Below are positions 33,801 through 43,618 of a DNA stretch of 64,000 nt, piece by piece (the first letter of the stretch is position 1; each line of letters opens with the position of its first letter). Where the stretch lies: contig CM054140.1 in assembly GCA_028751875.1 (NCBI GenBank), positions 28,198,730-28,262,729 on the forward strand. Direction: 5' to 3'. This stretch comes from Rapana venosa. Taxonomy: Eukaryota; Mollusca; Gastropoda; Neogastropoda; Muricidae. The notes beneath the pieces are model-generated. The model ran no database searches. It was not told the origin of the DNA and worked only from the letters and a program-made list of their open reading frames with translations. The position numbers were made by a program, and so were the translations under genes.

Positions 33801-36800
33801 TAATCAGTGTTTTCACCTGGGAAAAATACCAACACACACTGGGCTGTGACACCTGCATTGTGACAGCCATGTAACTGGATATTGGTGAAGGACACACTAG
33901 TGTCTTTGTAAATAGTAGGCGTGAGCATATATTTGTAAATAATGTATATATGCGCATTAGTCAACATTGTTTTCAATATTTTTTAATACTTTCCACTCAG
34001 AAAATGTAGACTTGATGACAGTAATTTTGTGACAAGTGTGAATGTTTGATTGGATTACCATGACGGTGGATGCGATGGAGGACAGATTCAGGCAGGACCA
34101 CACTTTAAATTTTTTTTTATCACATACGTATATTGCGCATGTTAGAGGGTAGTTGTAGACTAACAGCATGATGTTATTGCAATGTTACCTTTATTTGGTG
34201 ACAGAGAGGGGACAGCAGCATGACACATGTCGGTAGGACACACATCTTGGGATGTAGAACAAAGTATGACATCATATGAATACTTTGGCCAAATATGACT
34301 GCTCTGCGAACAATAGTAGCTGTACAGCGCTATGTGTACTCGAGGTACCTTATTCTCTTAAAAAAACTGCGTGAATTTTCAAATACAGAGAGTTTGTCTG
34401 TAAGATATGCGAATGGTAAAGGGTTAAGAAAAATTTGTAAAGACAATATGTTTGTGTGTAGAGCAGCAAGGAGAACATCGGTCATCAAAAGAAGAAGACC
34501 AACAATAACTGGATCCAACAAGAGACCCTCGATGCCATCAAAGAAAGGAGAGAGATCAAGAAGAGACTTCTGCAAGTAAAGTCTCCATGATTAAGAGAGG
34601 AGGCAGGAAGAGTTGTACAGAGAGGCACACAGGAAAGTGAAGAGACTCGCATGCCGTGACAAGAGAGAAGCCATGGACCAGCTGGCAGCTGAGGCAGAAG
34701 AGGCAGCGGCCCAAGGAGAGCAAGGGAGAGTCTACAAGATCACCAAGAAAGTATGCAACAAATTTAAGAGGAGCGCTGGGGGACCAATCAGGACAGACAA
34801 GGGAAACTTTTGACAACAGAGAAAGAGCAAGAAGAAAGATGGGCTGAACACTTCCAGGAAGTTCTCAACCGACCACCACCTGACGAGACAGCCGACATCC
34901 CAGAAGCTACAAAAGACTTAGACATTGACGTCAACCCCCCAACAAAGGAAGAGATAGAGGCTGCCATCAAGACCCTCAAGAACGGCAAGTCACCAGGGCA
35001 GGACAACCTTGGTGCCGAACTGTTCAAGGCAGATTCTGAACTAGCAGCTGACATACTGCAACCACTGTTCACAGCTGCATGGAAGAACGAGAAAGTACCT
35101 GACGATTGGACCAAGGGAGTGATAGTCAAAATCCCCAAGAAAGGAACCCTGAGCAACTGCAACAACTGGAGGAATCACTCTTTTGTCTGTGCCGAGCAAG
35201 ATACTGGCCAAGGTCATCATCAGAACAATATCAGACGCTGTGGACGATGCACTGAGGAAGGAACAAGCAGGGTTCAGGAAGCAACGAGGATGTATAGACC
35301 AGATATTCACGCTCAGAAATATCATCGAACAATGCACAGAGTGGCAAAGACAACTGTATGTGAATTTTGTGGACTTCGAAAAGGCATTTGACAGCATACA
35401 CAGAGACAGACTTTGGAGTATCCTTCGACACTATGGCATCCCATCGAAACTGGTACACCTTATCAAGAGCTTCTATGACAACTTCAGATGCTCTGTGGGC
35501 CATAGCAACACTGTCTTCGAAGTAAAGACTGGAGTAAGACAAGGATGTGTGATGTCGGCAGTTCTCTTCAATCTGGCCATTGATTGGTTGATGAGGAAGA
35601 CGACAGAAGACACCCCAAGAGGGATTCGCTGGAGCCTGTTCTCAACACAAGACGACCTTGACTTCGCGGATGACCTGGCGCTGCTGTCACACACACACCA
35701 ACATATCCAGGAGAAGACCAGCAGACTCCAAATATTCGGACAGCAAGTGGGGCTTCGTATTAGCACCAAGAAAACGGAGACAATGTCGCTCAATGTGAAC
35801 ACACCAGCCCCTGTGAAAGTGAATGGAACTGACCTGCGCCAGACAGACAAGTTCACATACCTTGGCAGCATCATCAAACCAGAGGGCGACACAAAAGAAG
35901 ACATCCACAACAGACTGGGCAAGGCCAGGAATGTGTTTAGGGAGTGAACAGTATCTGGAGATCAACTCAGTACAGCACCAACACCAAGCTGAAGCTATAC
36001 CAGAGCTGTAGTTGTATCTACGCTCCTGTACGGTTCTGAGTGCTGGAGGATGACGGAAGCGGATCTTACCAAACTTCGATCCTTTCACACCGTATGCCTC
36101 CGAAGAAATCTCCGGATCTTTTGGCCAGAGATCTCCAATGAAGACCTACTATGGAGATGCAGGCAGGAAGACATGGGAACCATCATCACCAGACGACGGT
36201 GGAAGTGGATTGGGCACATCTTCCGAAGAGACCCACAGTCAATCACAAGAACAGCATTGCACTGGACCCCAGAAGGAAGGAGAAAGAAAGGAAGACCAAA
36301 AGCAACGTGGAGGAGGACTGTAGAAAGTGAGATGAAGGCCATGCAGCACTCTTGGGGATCAGTGACTAGGTTGGCCCAGGATAGGCAGGAGTGGAAGCGC
36401 TTTGTTGCTGCCCTACATACCACTGGGTGTAATGGTTGATGATGATAAGTTTGTGTGTGTGTATATATATATACATATACACACACACACCCCCCCCAAT
36501 ATGTTGTACAGTGTCACCTTGCTATTTTTACAAGATGACAGCCCTGATATGGCCTCTGTGGTTGGCAGGACTACAAATCATGAGTGGGTTGATTAAACCT
36601 TGCAAGCATTAGTTCTTGTACAAGGAAAAAAAACCTCTCTGCAGGCTTATTTCTTTCATCAAAATGAATCACTCAAGACAAACTCATAATCATATTTTTA
36701 CTACATAACATCACTCAACTCAGGCTACTGTTCTACCTCATCTTGTCAGCTTCAGCAAGCTGATTAATTCTAGTATGAAGGAAACGAGATAATTTTGATC

Positions 36801-38855
36801 AGTTTCATCATGCTGTGATAACATCTATTTTAAATTCAGAAGACATATTTCTAATGTACTTGTGCACAAATACCAGAGCTAAGAAAATTAGGGCAACACT
36901 TTCATCTTACCGCTTCCTATGGCCATAATGAGTTTCTTCATAACATACATTTTATAAAAACTTTTTTACATACCTTTTTTTAACAGCTTTTTTTGTATAA
37001 TTTAAATTATCATTCAAACTGAAGTGTCAGAACTACAATTTTGTTTGTTCCTTTAATGCTTTACTTTCACAATGAAGATTATATAGCTGGCTACTGCTCT
37101 TTTACTTGAACACCCCCCACCCACACCCCCTCCCCCCCGAACCCAATCACACCAAATGGATCCTTTGTGAAATAGCTATTTTGCCCAAGGGGAGTGAGGG
37201 CAGGACTGAATGATTCTGTGTGGTTTTCAATTTGTACCACTTCTGATTAACACTTTCATACTCAAATTATACAGTTAGTCACACCAAGATGCACTTAATT
37301 AGGAGGGGGAAGGTGGGGAGTAGAAGCTTAACAACATCAAACATGTGGTATTATATATTACCTATGATATATATCTATGATGCTGTGTTCAACTGGGGAA
37401 GAGAGTTTGATAAAATCAAACATGTATTGTTATATATTAGTATATACTGATCTAGAGCAACTGACACGATACAAAAAATACCCTTGGACACACCCTGTGG
37501 CAAAATTGACATGCTTTGAGCAGGTTTGCAGGAAATTATCCTTATCAACAGTGTGCACAGTGGTACCCATATAGGCAGAAGTGCGTGAATTCATATGCTC
37601 ACAGTCAAGTTAGAGAGCGGTTGTTTTTTTTACTGACAGTGCGAAAGTGTGCATGGGTGTGCCCTCATTTTACGCACATCAACTACAACTGCAAGAAAAG
37701 CATTGTTCCTTTTTACAAGCCCACAACTTAACACTTTGTGGGCAGATTAGGTTACGTAGGTTACTCAACATCTGCAATGTACAGCAGTGTGTTGTTTCTT
37801 CATGAAAACCACAGGTGGCTGTGCACCCATGATGTATGGAAAGGACGTGCTGCATCACATAAACCATGGATTGCTGTGCACCTATGACTTACAATGAGAG
37901 GTTTGGTTCCCTCACAGACACCATGGATGGCTGTATACCCATGGCGTATGATTGATAATGTGTTGTGCTTTCCTTAAAACCATGGGTTATACCACACGTA
38001 TGGAGTGCAAAATTTTAGGTGATGTGTGGGAAAAGTAGAAAGTGAGATGAAGGCCATGCAGCACTCTTGGGGATCAGTGACTAGGTTGGCCCAGGATAGG
38101 CAGTAGTGGAAGCGCTTTGTTGCTGCCCTACACACCACTGGGTGTAATGGTTAATGATGAATGATGTGGGAAAGGTTAATTCATTCTGCTGAAACATGTG
38201 ACAGAAAATGGGTAAATCTTAAAATGCTATCACACCTTTTATTGTCTACCGGTAGGTCAATTCATATTTATATATGATTTACATATTCAGCTGCCTGGCC
38301 CAGTACTCACTGGCAGCACAAAAGCATTGATGGTTTTGGGATCATCGATGACATGACACTTCCAGGAAATGGAGCCCATCAGCCTGCTCATCTCTGGGTT
38401 GGCCTGCACCAGCCTCTTCTCTACCTGCTGCACACGTTTGTAGATGGGGTGGTCTGGAGGCAGCATCTGATCTTTGTAGGTCTCTAGATACTGCAGCAAA
38501 TGAAGTGGTTAGTGTTCACCTGCTTTGTCATATGGCATGGGTGGCAAAAGAATCTAAGTAAAATCAATCTTTCAAAGGACATACACACATACACACACAC
38601 AAACGTGCAAGGGCACACACGCGTAAGGGACATCTTGCGCACACGTTAAATCCTGTTCCACTTTTCATAAGAGTAGGCCATTGTGTGCCGGTGGGAACAG
38701 ATGACAGAATTTAGCACATAAGTGCTTATTCCATTATCCTCGATATAAAAAAAGAAAGGGCGCACTTACAAGCATGTAAAATTACATTGATAAAGTGCTT
38801 CAACTTTCATCAGTCTGTTATCACAGAAACAGTTCAAACACACACTTTATATATA

Positions 38856-38906
<51 letters not shown>

Positions 38907-41900
38907 TAATCATATATGTACATACACACACACTGCATCATATTAGAGCAAAATTTGAAAAAATATAATAACAACAAAACAAATAGAAAACAAAAAACCT
39001 CCAAAAAAATACATAGAAGTAATGCATTTTACAAAGGCTGAAACCGCAAATAAAAAACATCATTTTTACTCAATAAAAAAAACCCACCTGTAGATCTATT
39101 TTGAAGTTCATTTTGAAATAGACAATACCCACAGGATGAGCAAATTTTTAACTAAATAATCTAATGTAACATATATCAATACAGCTTATCTTCAAATTTA
39201 TGGCAAAAGCATCAAACTTTTAAATTCATATGAAAGCAGAATTAGTTTTTAAAAAGGTCACACACACAAGAAAATGGAGTTCAAACTACTCAGATAACAA
39301 AGCGATGTTTATGAAACTGAAAAAAAAAAGCTTTTTATAAAAATATCAATGTGAGATTTAAAATTATAAACTGACAATCCAAAAATTTGAAAAAAAAATT
39401 CCTGTACTTGTTCTCTTCAGGCTATTGGGATTTTTTTTCCCCTTTCCATTTATTTTGCCATGCTTATTCAATACGTTATTTCATCCAGCTGGCTCTATGA
39501 TTTCTTAAGTACTCCACTTCACTCTAACTTGGATTTGACATGATACAATCACAAAGTTTAGTCAGAAACTGGTAAAGTATCATAATTACCGATTCAACTT
39601 CAACGTCGATGATTTTGATAAACTGTTCATGAGTGAAGGCAATAAATCGTCGGCGCCCAGTCAAGGGAGTTTCCTCTACATGGGAATTGTAGTATGCCAG
39701 TCCCAGTCCACACAACCCTGCTCCTGCCAAAACAAGTAAATACCACCTCTCTCGCACCTGGCCCCAAAAATCCTGTCGCTTCTTGGATGGTAAAGCCTGC
39801 CACCATTTGCGAGCTCTTCTGCAAAATGAAAATAACAGTTTATACCTGTAGCATGAAAAATACTTGTAAGACCTTCATCAGAAATGAGAGAAGACAAAGA
39901 AAAATTCAGCTTACAACTGGATAAATTTCGGAGTGGGAAATTCAAACACAAAGTTGTTTTTTTTTTTAAAGTCCAATATTTTATTGTCAATGGCAGAGTG
40001 AATTTTAAGAACAGAGAATAAGACGATTAAGAGTATCAGACACTACAATTTTGCTCATGAATTCATTATAAAACCCATTAATTACATTGGCCTAGGTTTT
40101 GTTTTTGACTGTTGTACTGTCTAATTTTTCTTTTCACTTTGTAGTTTGTTTAGGCTCAAATTGTGTACAAGTTGTAGCAATACATGTATATATATTATAT
40201 GTATATGATGTATGTAATGTGAAAGTGGTGCGGGTTAGGTAGGGTCTAGTGTCAACCATCAAAAAAAGGTGCTGGTAGTGGCATGCTTTCTAAAGTTTAT
40301 AAGTTGTTTGGACACTTTGGAATAATGTTTTAATCTCACATCCAGTAATCATAAATGAAATCAAAGAAAACAGATATTATATGCACACTGCTCAGAAAAA
40401 AACCCCAGACAAAATGTGACATAATTTCTTTGCATTCAATTACTTTCAATTTCATTAATATTTTGTTGTTTTGGTTGGTTGTTTTATGCTGCCTCGTTTT
40501 TCTGTGATGATCCTATCCTGCTGTTCCCTTGCCACTCATCTCAATCTCCCCACCACAGCAATACCTAGATTCATTATGTTGCATCCCCAGAGTCGGAAAT
40601 CCACAGGAAGTCCATCCATATCAGGCTACCATGAGGCCACCAACCAGAGGGGCCCTGCACTGCTGCTGGGTCATTCTGGTGGTGTTAAGTGGTGCCTGTT
40701 CTGAGCCAAAATACCGCCTACTAAGCCCCCTACTAACGACAACACTAGCTCAGTCAGGACAGTCGCGGAGCCAGACTGAGTCAGTTGTCTGCCTCATCAT
40801 TACAACATGCCTCCAATGACCATCCCCGCGAACCTCCAACCCCAAGGGCTTTGACACAAACTCACTACTGGCACAAAAGTGTACCTAGGAGAAACCAAAT
40901 CTGAGGTCACCATGAGACCAGACTATTTAGACTAAGTTTGAACACTAACTCAACTGGGCCCACTGAATCAGAGGCTTTTTTTCCCCTATTGCATGATGAT
41001 CAATGGTAATCGTAATGAGGATGATGTAATGATGCTGCTACAGTGCTATGGAAGTGGATGTCCTTTGAGACTACTTGACAGGGTTGCACTCTACGCTTAC
41101 TAAAGTATCATAGCATATCTTGGTGTCAACTGGGCCTGAGAGATTCACTCAATTACTATATCAGTCAATACACTCAATACAAACACCTGCAGTGTTGGTC
41201 AGGTAATTTAAGCAACACTAAATGTGTATGGATCCGTAAAGTGGATGAAGCTCAACTGTGTCAGTGTGTGGCCCCAGTCTTCCCAATGAGCCCACAGCAC
41301 ACTCACTCTCAGTTGGAGCCAGCCATAGTCTGAACACTCCCTATGACTCTTATGGGGTTTGAACCCGCGACCTTCCAGTCCATAACCCAGGGTGCTAACC
41401 ACTGCACCATGGCAGCTGGTCTTGTTCTTTAAAATCAGATTTAGGCTAAGTAATTTTGGCACATTTGGTAAAAAGGTAAAGGTGTTGCTCCCATAACCTA
41501 AGTGGATGTTGGGGAGTGAGATATTTTTTAATTATCTCAGTTTCTCCAGGGCCAGCATATATTGAGAGTGGTTATTGAGGGCGGTACATATAAATAAAAT
41601 GCAACATTATACACTGTTTCAAAACAAATTCACAACTTGCTTAATTGCCTTTCTTACCTTCCAGATAGTATAGCCCCAAGTTTTGCGAGTGGTTTCACTA
41701 AGATCCAAAGCAATGGTGGAATGTTTCGCTTTGGTGTGACATGAAAACCTCTCCTTTGGATAAAAGATGTGTTCTGCAGTGTTGTCACACCTTTGTTTTT
41801 GTGGCAATATTTCGGAATCACATTCTGTGACAATTTTATTGTGTTGAAACATGACCTTGGCCTGTAACACAGAAATCTAGCAGCAGCTTTTTGATGATCT

Positions 41901-42019
41901 TTGGTCACATCTTGTACAAATAAGGATCTTGAATGATGAAAGGTTCTCTGAACTTGTTTCAATACTGGAAAATTAAGTCTGCTTAGTCCATTAGACAGTA
42001 AACACATCGTGAATGACAT
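24722..42019 (-). CDS. OMA1: OMA1 mitochondrial zinc metalloprotease (M48 family), eight exons
   Basis: Eight exons join without a phase error into 444 residues (human about 524). OMA1 is the stress-activated protease of the mitochondrial inner membrane. It cleaves OPA1 and DELE1, linking loss of membrane potential to fission and the integrated stress response. The N-terminus (residues 1-100) is rich in Arg, Ser and Phe with almost no acids, as in a matrix-targeting presequence, and includes RRGFH. A membrane span lies near residues 147-164, before the conserved TPLTGRRRF. The catalytic HEMAH is at 283-287, and the third zinc ligand is Glu348 in ETEAD. A second hydrophobic stretch lies at 302-318. 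PEWLSTHPS near 391-399 is a signature of the family. The gene is intact as read; its introns are full of transposons. The C-terminus is shorter than in vertebrates. Confidence 0.95.
24862..24940 (+). repeat. Small dispersed repeat (three copies to 26870)
   Basis: CAAGAAGACCAGTCACTGGC followed by TTTCTCATGTGTTTCTAT. It recurs at 26486-26560 (CAAAAAGACCAACCACTAAC with TTTCTCATGTGTTTCTAT) and, diverged, at 26820-26860. Related to no element I know. Confidence 0.7.
25301..25490. repeat. Two neighbouring tandem duplications (42 bp and 33 bp)
   Basis: 25301-25342 is repeated exactly at 25343-25384 (starts CAATTGTACTTCAAGGATG). 25425-25457 is repeated at 25458-25490 (starts ACTGTTTTTCTTTTGAAAAC). 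Confidence 0.95.
26573..26745 (-). repeat. Family G repeat, fragment
   Basis: Minus-strand partial copy of the repeat at 40530-41215 and 57262-57815. It shares the segments around GGCCCTGCACTGCTGCTGGG and CAATCTCCCCACCACAGC. Confidence 0.8.
27052..27522 (-). other. 156-codon open frame in OMA1 intron 7, not recognised
   Basis: Starts MFTTSWIKKKK and contains a run of basic residues. I recognise no domain and see no splice links or repeats. It could be chance in an intron or a decayed element fragment. Confidence 0.15.
27811..27963 (-). CDS. OMA1: OMA1 exon 7
   Basis: Acceptor GGTTATTTTCAG and donor GTGGGG. Fifty-one codons, ACYDVREASVFWARM through PEWLSTHPSSEKRV and DFLIPK. These are diagnostic OMA1 segments. 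Confidence 0.93.
28001..28076. repeat. 38-bp tandem duplication beside OMA1 exon 7
   Basis: GCCCACTTATATAAATATAT with its TCTCTCTTTCTCTTAAA continuation occurs twice with period 38, 37 bases upstream (on the minus strand) of exon 7. Confidence 0.9.
29097..29171 (-). CDS. OMA1: OMA1 exon 6 (third zinc ligand), with repeated acceptor
   Basis: Twenty-five codons, LMLDMPYSRMLETEADKVG and onward, with the zinc ligand Glu348 in ETEAD. The acceptor (TGTGCTTCAG) lies inside a 41-bp unit present three times in tandem, so three potential acceptors exist. Only the one nearest the gene body keeps the frame. The donor is GC rather than GT: AAG|GCAAGT, the known consensus for GC-AG introns. Exon 7 continues AAK|ACYDVR exactly as expected. 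Confidence 0.9.
29151..29272 (-). repeat. 41-bp tandem triplication spanning the OMA1 exon 6 acceptor
   Basis: Three units at 29151-29191, 29192-29232 and 29233-29272. Each has on the minus strand TGTTTGTGCTTCAG, then CTCATGCTG and ATGCCCTACAG. Each holds intron end plus the first part of exon 6. Unit length is not divisible by three. Confidence 0.95.
29394..30870 (+). mobile_element. piggyBac-type DNA transposon, internally deleted, copy A
   Basis: Flanked by TTAA (29394-29397 and 30867-30870), the target-site duplication of piggyBac elements. Ends CCCTTTCCCATTT and AAATGGTAAAGGG form imperfect inverted repeats. GC-rich CCCGCCG-type motifs follow the left end. Inside is the N-terminal part of a piggyBac-family transposase; the catalytic Asp region is absent. 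At about 1.47 kb it is shorter than an autonomous element and lies in OMA1 intron 5. Confidence 0.92.
29676..30317 (+). pseudogene. piggyBac transposase remnant, copy A
   Basis: An N-terminal acidic stretch from about 29676 is broken by stops at about 29769 and 29862. A frame at 29889-30317 follows, with LPTGPAQTLPLNAK, YFVLFVPTF, NNYARQKI, TTPDEIRAYLSV, GIKRLPRLHLYWSTD and RFLKIYQYFHLRN. These match the first domain of PGBD4-like piggyBac transposases in order. It stops before the catalytic aspartates (typically after a DEAM-like motif). No activity expected. Confidence 0.88.
31382..31400. repeat. Poly-G tract in OMA1 intron 5
   Basis: Nineteen uninterrupted G residues. Confidence 0.9.
31582..31710 (-). 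CDS. OMA1: OMA1 exon 5
   Basis: Acceptor TTTGGTAG and donor GTAAGA. Forty-three codons. VEQVSYAQLLDFF aligns without gaps to the region after HEXXH in human OMA1. The hydrophobic stretch IIVAMAAIWCIL follows, then ITQWFYQKMIT. Confidence 0.9.
32627..32734 (-). CDS. OMA1: OMA1 exon 4 (HEXXH zinc site)
   Basis: Acceptor ATGTTCCAG and donor GTATGT. Thirty-six codons: TGDVFVFTGVLDF, then the catalytic helix with HEMAH (residues 283-287), ending LLSHG. Glu284 is the catalytic base of M48 proteases. Confidence 0.95.
32905..34427 (+). mobile_element. piggyBac-type DNA transposon, internally deleted, copy B
   Basis: Flanked by TTAA (32905-32908 and 34424-34427), with the same CCCTTTCCCATTT left end and a matching right end (GAATGGTAAAGGG). 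It is collinear with copy A and very similar by eye. It has its own 59-bp tandem duplication (33594-33652, 33653-33711). It lies in OMA1 intron 3, about 170 bases upstream of exon 4, and directly abuts LINE sequence on its right. Confidence 0.92.
33178..33840 (+). pseudogene. piggyBac transposase remnant, copy B
   Basis: Same reading as copy A (LPTGPAQTFPLNAK, YFVLFG, NNYARQKI, TTPDEIRAYLSV). It is disrupted by stops and by a 59-bp duplication that shifts the frame at 33653. The catalytic part is missing. Confidence 0.85.
34428..36446 (+). mobile_element. Non-LTR retrotransposon (RTE-like LINE), decayed
   Basis: A reverse-transcriptase gene in the sense opposite to OMA1, inside intron 3. Order seen: linker ETLDAIKERREIKKRLLQ (34525), EEIEAAIKTLKNGKSPGQDN (34950), WTKGVIVKIPKKG, LSVPSKILAKVI, NFVDFEKAFDSIHRDRLW, TGVRQGCVMSAVLFNLAIDW, then LDFADDLALLSH (RT catalytic box, 35658-35693), FTYLGSIIK and a C-terminal tail with RRWKWIGHIFRR and GRPKATWRRTVESEMK. 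The frame breaks near 34600, 34810, 35170 and 35945. The 3' end is GGTTGATGATGATAA. RTE/SR2-like by tail structure; clade uncertain. The left end meets piggyBac copy B. Confidence 0.9.
38030..38165 (+). mobile_element. 5'-truncated second copy of the same LINE (3' end only)
   Basis: About 130 bases almost identical to 36320-36440, including GTAGAAAGTGAGATGAAGGC, GGTTGGCCCAGGATAGGCAG and ACCACTGGGTGTAATGGTTA. It ends in TGATGAATGATG. The extreme 5' truncation and shared 3' end are typical of target-primed reverse transcription. In OMA1 intron 3. Confidence 0.92.
38311..38490 (-). CDS. OMA1: OMA1 exon 3
   Basis: Acceptor TTTGCTGCAG and donor GTGAGT. Sixty codons in phase 0, ending in the family-conserved KTINAFVLP, the strand just before the protease active site. 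Confidence 0.93.
38627..38757 (+). mobile_element. SINE family A, 3' fragment
   Basis: GACATCTTGCGCACACG, GAGTAGGCCATTGTGTGCCG, and the tail AAGTGCTTATTCCATTATCC then CGATATAAAAAAAG. In OMA1 intron 2. Confidence 0.85.
38846..38912. repeat. (TA)n microsatellite
   Basis: TA repeats with several AATA interruptions. Confidence 0.95.
39590..39818 (-). CDS. OMA1: OMA1 exon 2 (transmembrane segment)
   Basis: Acceptor CATTTTGCAG and donor GTAATT. The first base completes Arg121. It encodes RARKWWQALPSKK, a hydrophobic span (YLLVLAGAGLCGLGLAYY) and the conserved ETPLTGRRRFIAF motif, ending in phase 0. Confidence 0.93.
40530..41215 (+). repeat. Family G dispersed repeat, long copy
   Basis: About 0.7 kb collinear with 57262-57815. 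Shared marks: GGCCCTGCACTGCTGCTGGG, ACTAAGCCCC, GAGCCAGACTGAGT, GAACCTCCAACCCCAA, TGAGGTCACCATGAGACCAG, GGATGATGTAATGATGCTGC and CTGCAGTGTTGGTCAGGTAA. No coding potential recognised. In OMA1 intron 1. Confidence 0.85.
41222..41425 (-). mobile_element. tRNA-derived SINE (family F)
   Basis: On the minus strand: CAGCTGCCATGGTGCAGTGG then TTAGCACCC (A box) and GGTCGCGGGTTCAAACCCC (B box). A body follows with GACTATGGCTGGCTCCAAC. About 200 bp, single copy in this window. Confidence 0.75.
41473..41597 (-). mobile_element. SINE family E, 3' fragment
   Basis: CCCATAACCTAAG, GGGGAGTGAGATA, CTCCAGGGCCAGCATAT and GAGGGCGGTAC match the segment 46917-46992 of the fuller copy in order. Confidence 0.7.
41658..42019 (-). 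CDS. OMA1: OMA1 exon 1 (mitochondrial presequence)
   Basis: Begins with ATG at 42019 (MSFTMCLLSNGL) and ends GGAAG|GTAAG, phase 2. It encodes 120 residues rich in Arg, Lys, Ser and Phe, fitting a mitochondrial targeting sequence. The end, PPLLWILVKPLAKL, matches the pre-membrane segment of OMA1 proteins. A downstream Met would still leave a presequence, so the exact start is not proven. Confidence 0.85.
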
Positions 42020-42912
42020 CCTGTTTCTTTACCACCCTTCGTTCAAGTTTTCTTGTGTCCTGATTCTTGGTGGTTTTGTTTTTCACCTTTACACTACAGT
42101 TGAGTTAACTGATGCAGACCTGGATTAGAAGAAAATTATCCTTTCTATGTAGCCAATGTTATTAGGTCTTTGATAAACAAGCAAAATACCGTTGGCAAAT
42201 ATGTTTTGAAGCACTTGGACTTTTCTATAACTTTAGTTTTACTTTTAGGCACCAAGTACTAAAGTAGGCCCTAGAACTTTAAACACAAGTTGATTACGCT
42301 TTGGCATTGCATCACATTTTTAAACTTAAAGAGGGTATAGATCTGCAAAATGGCGAATACATCCGTATCTTTCATACACAGAGGCCTACATGAATACATA
42401 CAAAAAGCAACCAAAATGCTTTCGTCTGGTTGTACTGAGTTTGTCCTTATCACAAGCAGCTCACAGAAAGACTTGTTTGACTCCAGGAGAACCAAAGGAT
42501 AACTCTCACATCAAACTAAACCGGATAGAAGGGCAATAACTGTCGATGTTGACTCACTACTATGGTTACCTTCAGTGATCTCTCTCTCTCTCTCTTGCCA
42601 TTTGCTTGTTTTGTGAGTTGTTTTTTAAATTATTGTTATCATTATATGTTTTTCTTTGTGTTCGTGTGTTGGTTTCTTTTCTGGGTTTTTTGGTGTGGAA
42701 GGGGGGGGGGGGGCGTTGTTTTGTTGGTTTTCCCCCCTCTTTTTTGTTGTTGGCTGTGGCTGTTGTTTATCTGTACGTTTATTTGATTGTTGTAGCATTT
42801 GATTGTTTAGTTGTTGAGATTGTCTAGGGTAAGGGTTGTTGGGGAGGGTGTGTTTGTTTTTGTTTTGTTGGTTTTTTGTTATTTTTTATGTTCAAGATAC
42901 ATCCCTGATAAG

Positions 42913-42976
42913 GGTGGGGACTGGATGGGAAAAAAAGCAAATTTGTGCATATCTATTATCCTCGAAATAAAAGGTG
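42913..42976 (+). repeat. Family H 3' tail fragment
   Basis: GGTGGGGACTGGATGGGAAA then GTGCATATCTATTATCCTCG and AAATAAAAG: the terminal module of family H alone. Confidence 0.65.
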
Positions 42977-43368
42977 GGGTGCTGCTATTCATACTGATAG
43001 GACCCCGGCATCCATACTGGGGATCAAGGCAATTAAATGCAGGATAACGGTAGTTATGTATCACGTTGCACATTGCTTTAGTGTAGCCAGTGTTATAGAA
43101 TGCAATGGTTTTGAATGAAGCGTTTGTACTCAAAATCAAATGCTGGCAGATGCTATCTAAAAGTATGATATAATGCATAAATATAGCAATGCAAAAAGAT
43201 TATTCATTTACTACATGAAGTGAAGAGGAAGCACTGTGGGTGTGCATGAGCGGAGTTAGATAAATGAAACCATATTTTCTGTGTCTATCCATTTGAGTAC
43301 ACTTTTTAAAAGGTACATTTTTTTAGTACATTTCCTTCCAGTGCTCTCAGCCACTATTGCAAGCAACT

Positions 43369-43370
<2 letters not shown>

Positions 43371-43410
<40 letters not shown>
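43371..43410. repeat. (CA)n microsatellite
   Basis: Twenty CA units. Confidence 0.95.
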
Positions 43411-43412
<2 letters not shown>

Positions 43413-43618
43413 CTATGATGTTGAACTACTGTCAAGACTCAAAGGTTTAGCGATGTACACTCTACAGCTCTCATCGACACACACAATGATAGATCCCCCA
43501 ACCCCTCTTCGCTCCATCAGGCACTCACTTCACGTCACTAATCTATGCACACAACGTGTGGCAACGACAAGGAATCGTTGACAGTGGCTGGAGAAGACAA
43601 TGACAATGACAAATTCTT

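Noticed and set aside
34810..35947. Functional host gene with reverse transcriptase domain
   Set aside because: Frameshifts near 34810, 35170 and 35945 and a second truncated copy at 38030 show a decayed LINE.
40529..40819. Open frames shared by repeats at 40529 and 57204
   Set aside because: The frames are not consistently kept between copies and show no domain. Similarity is at DNA level (family G).
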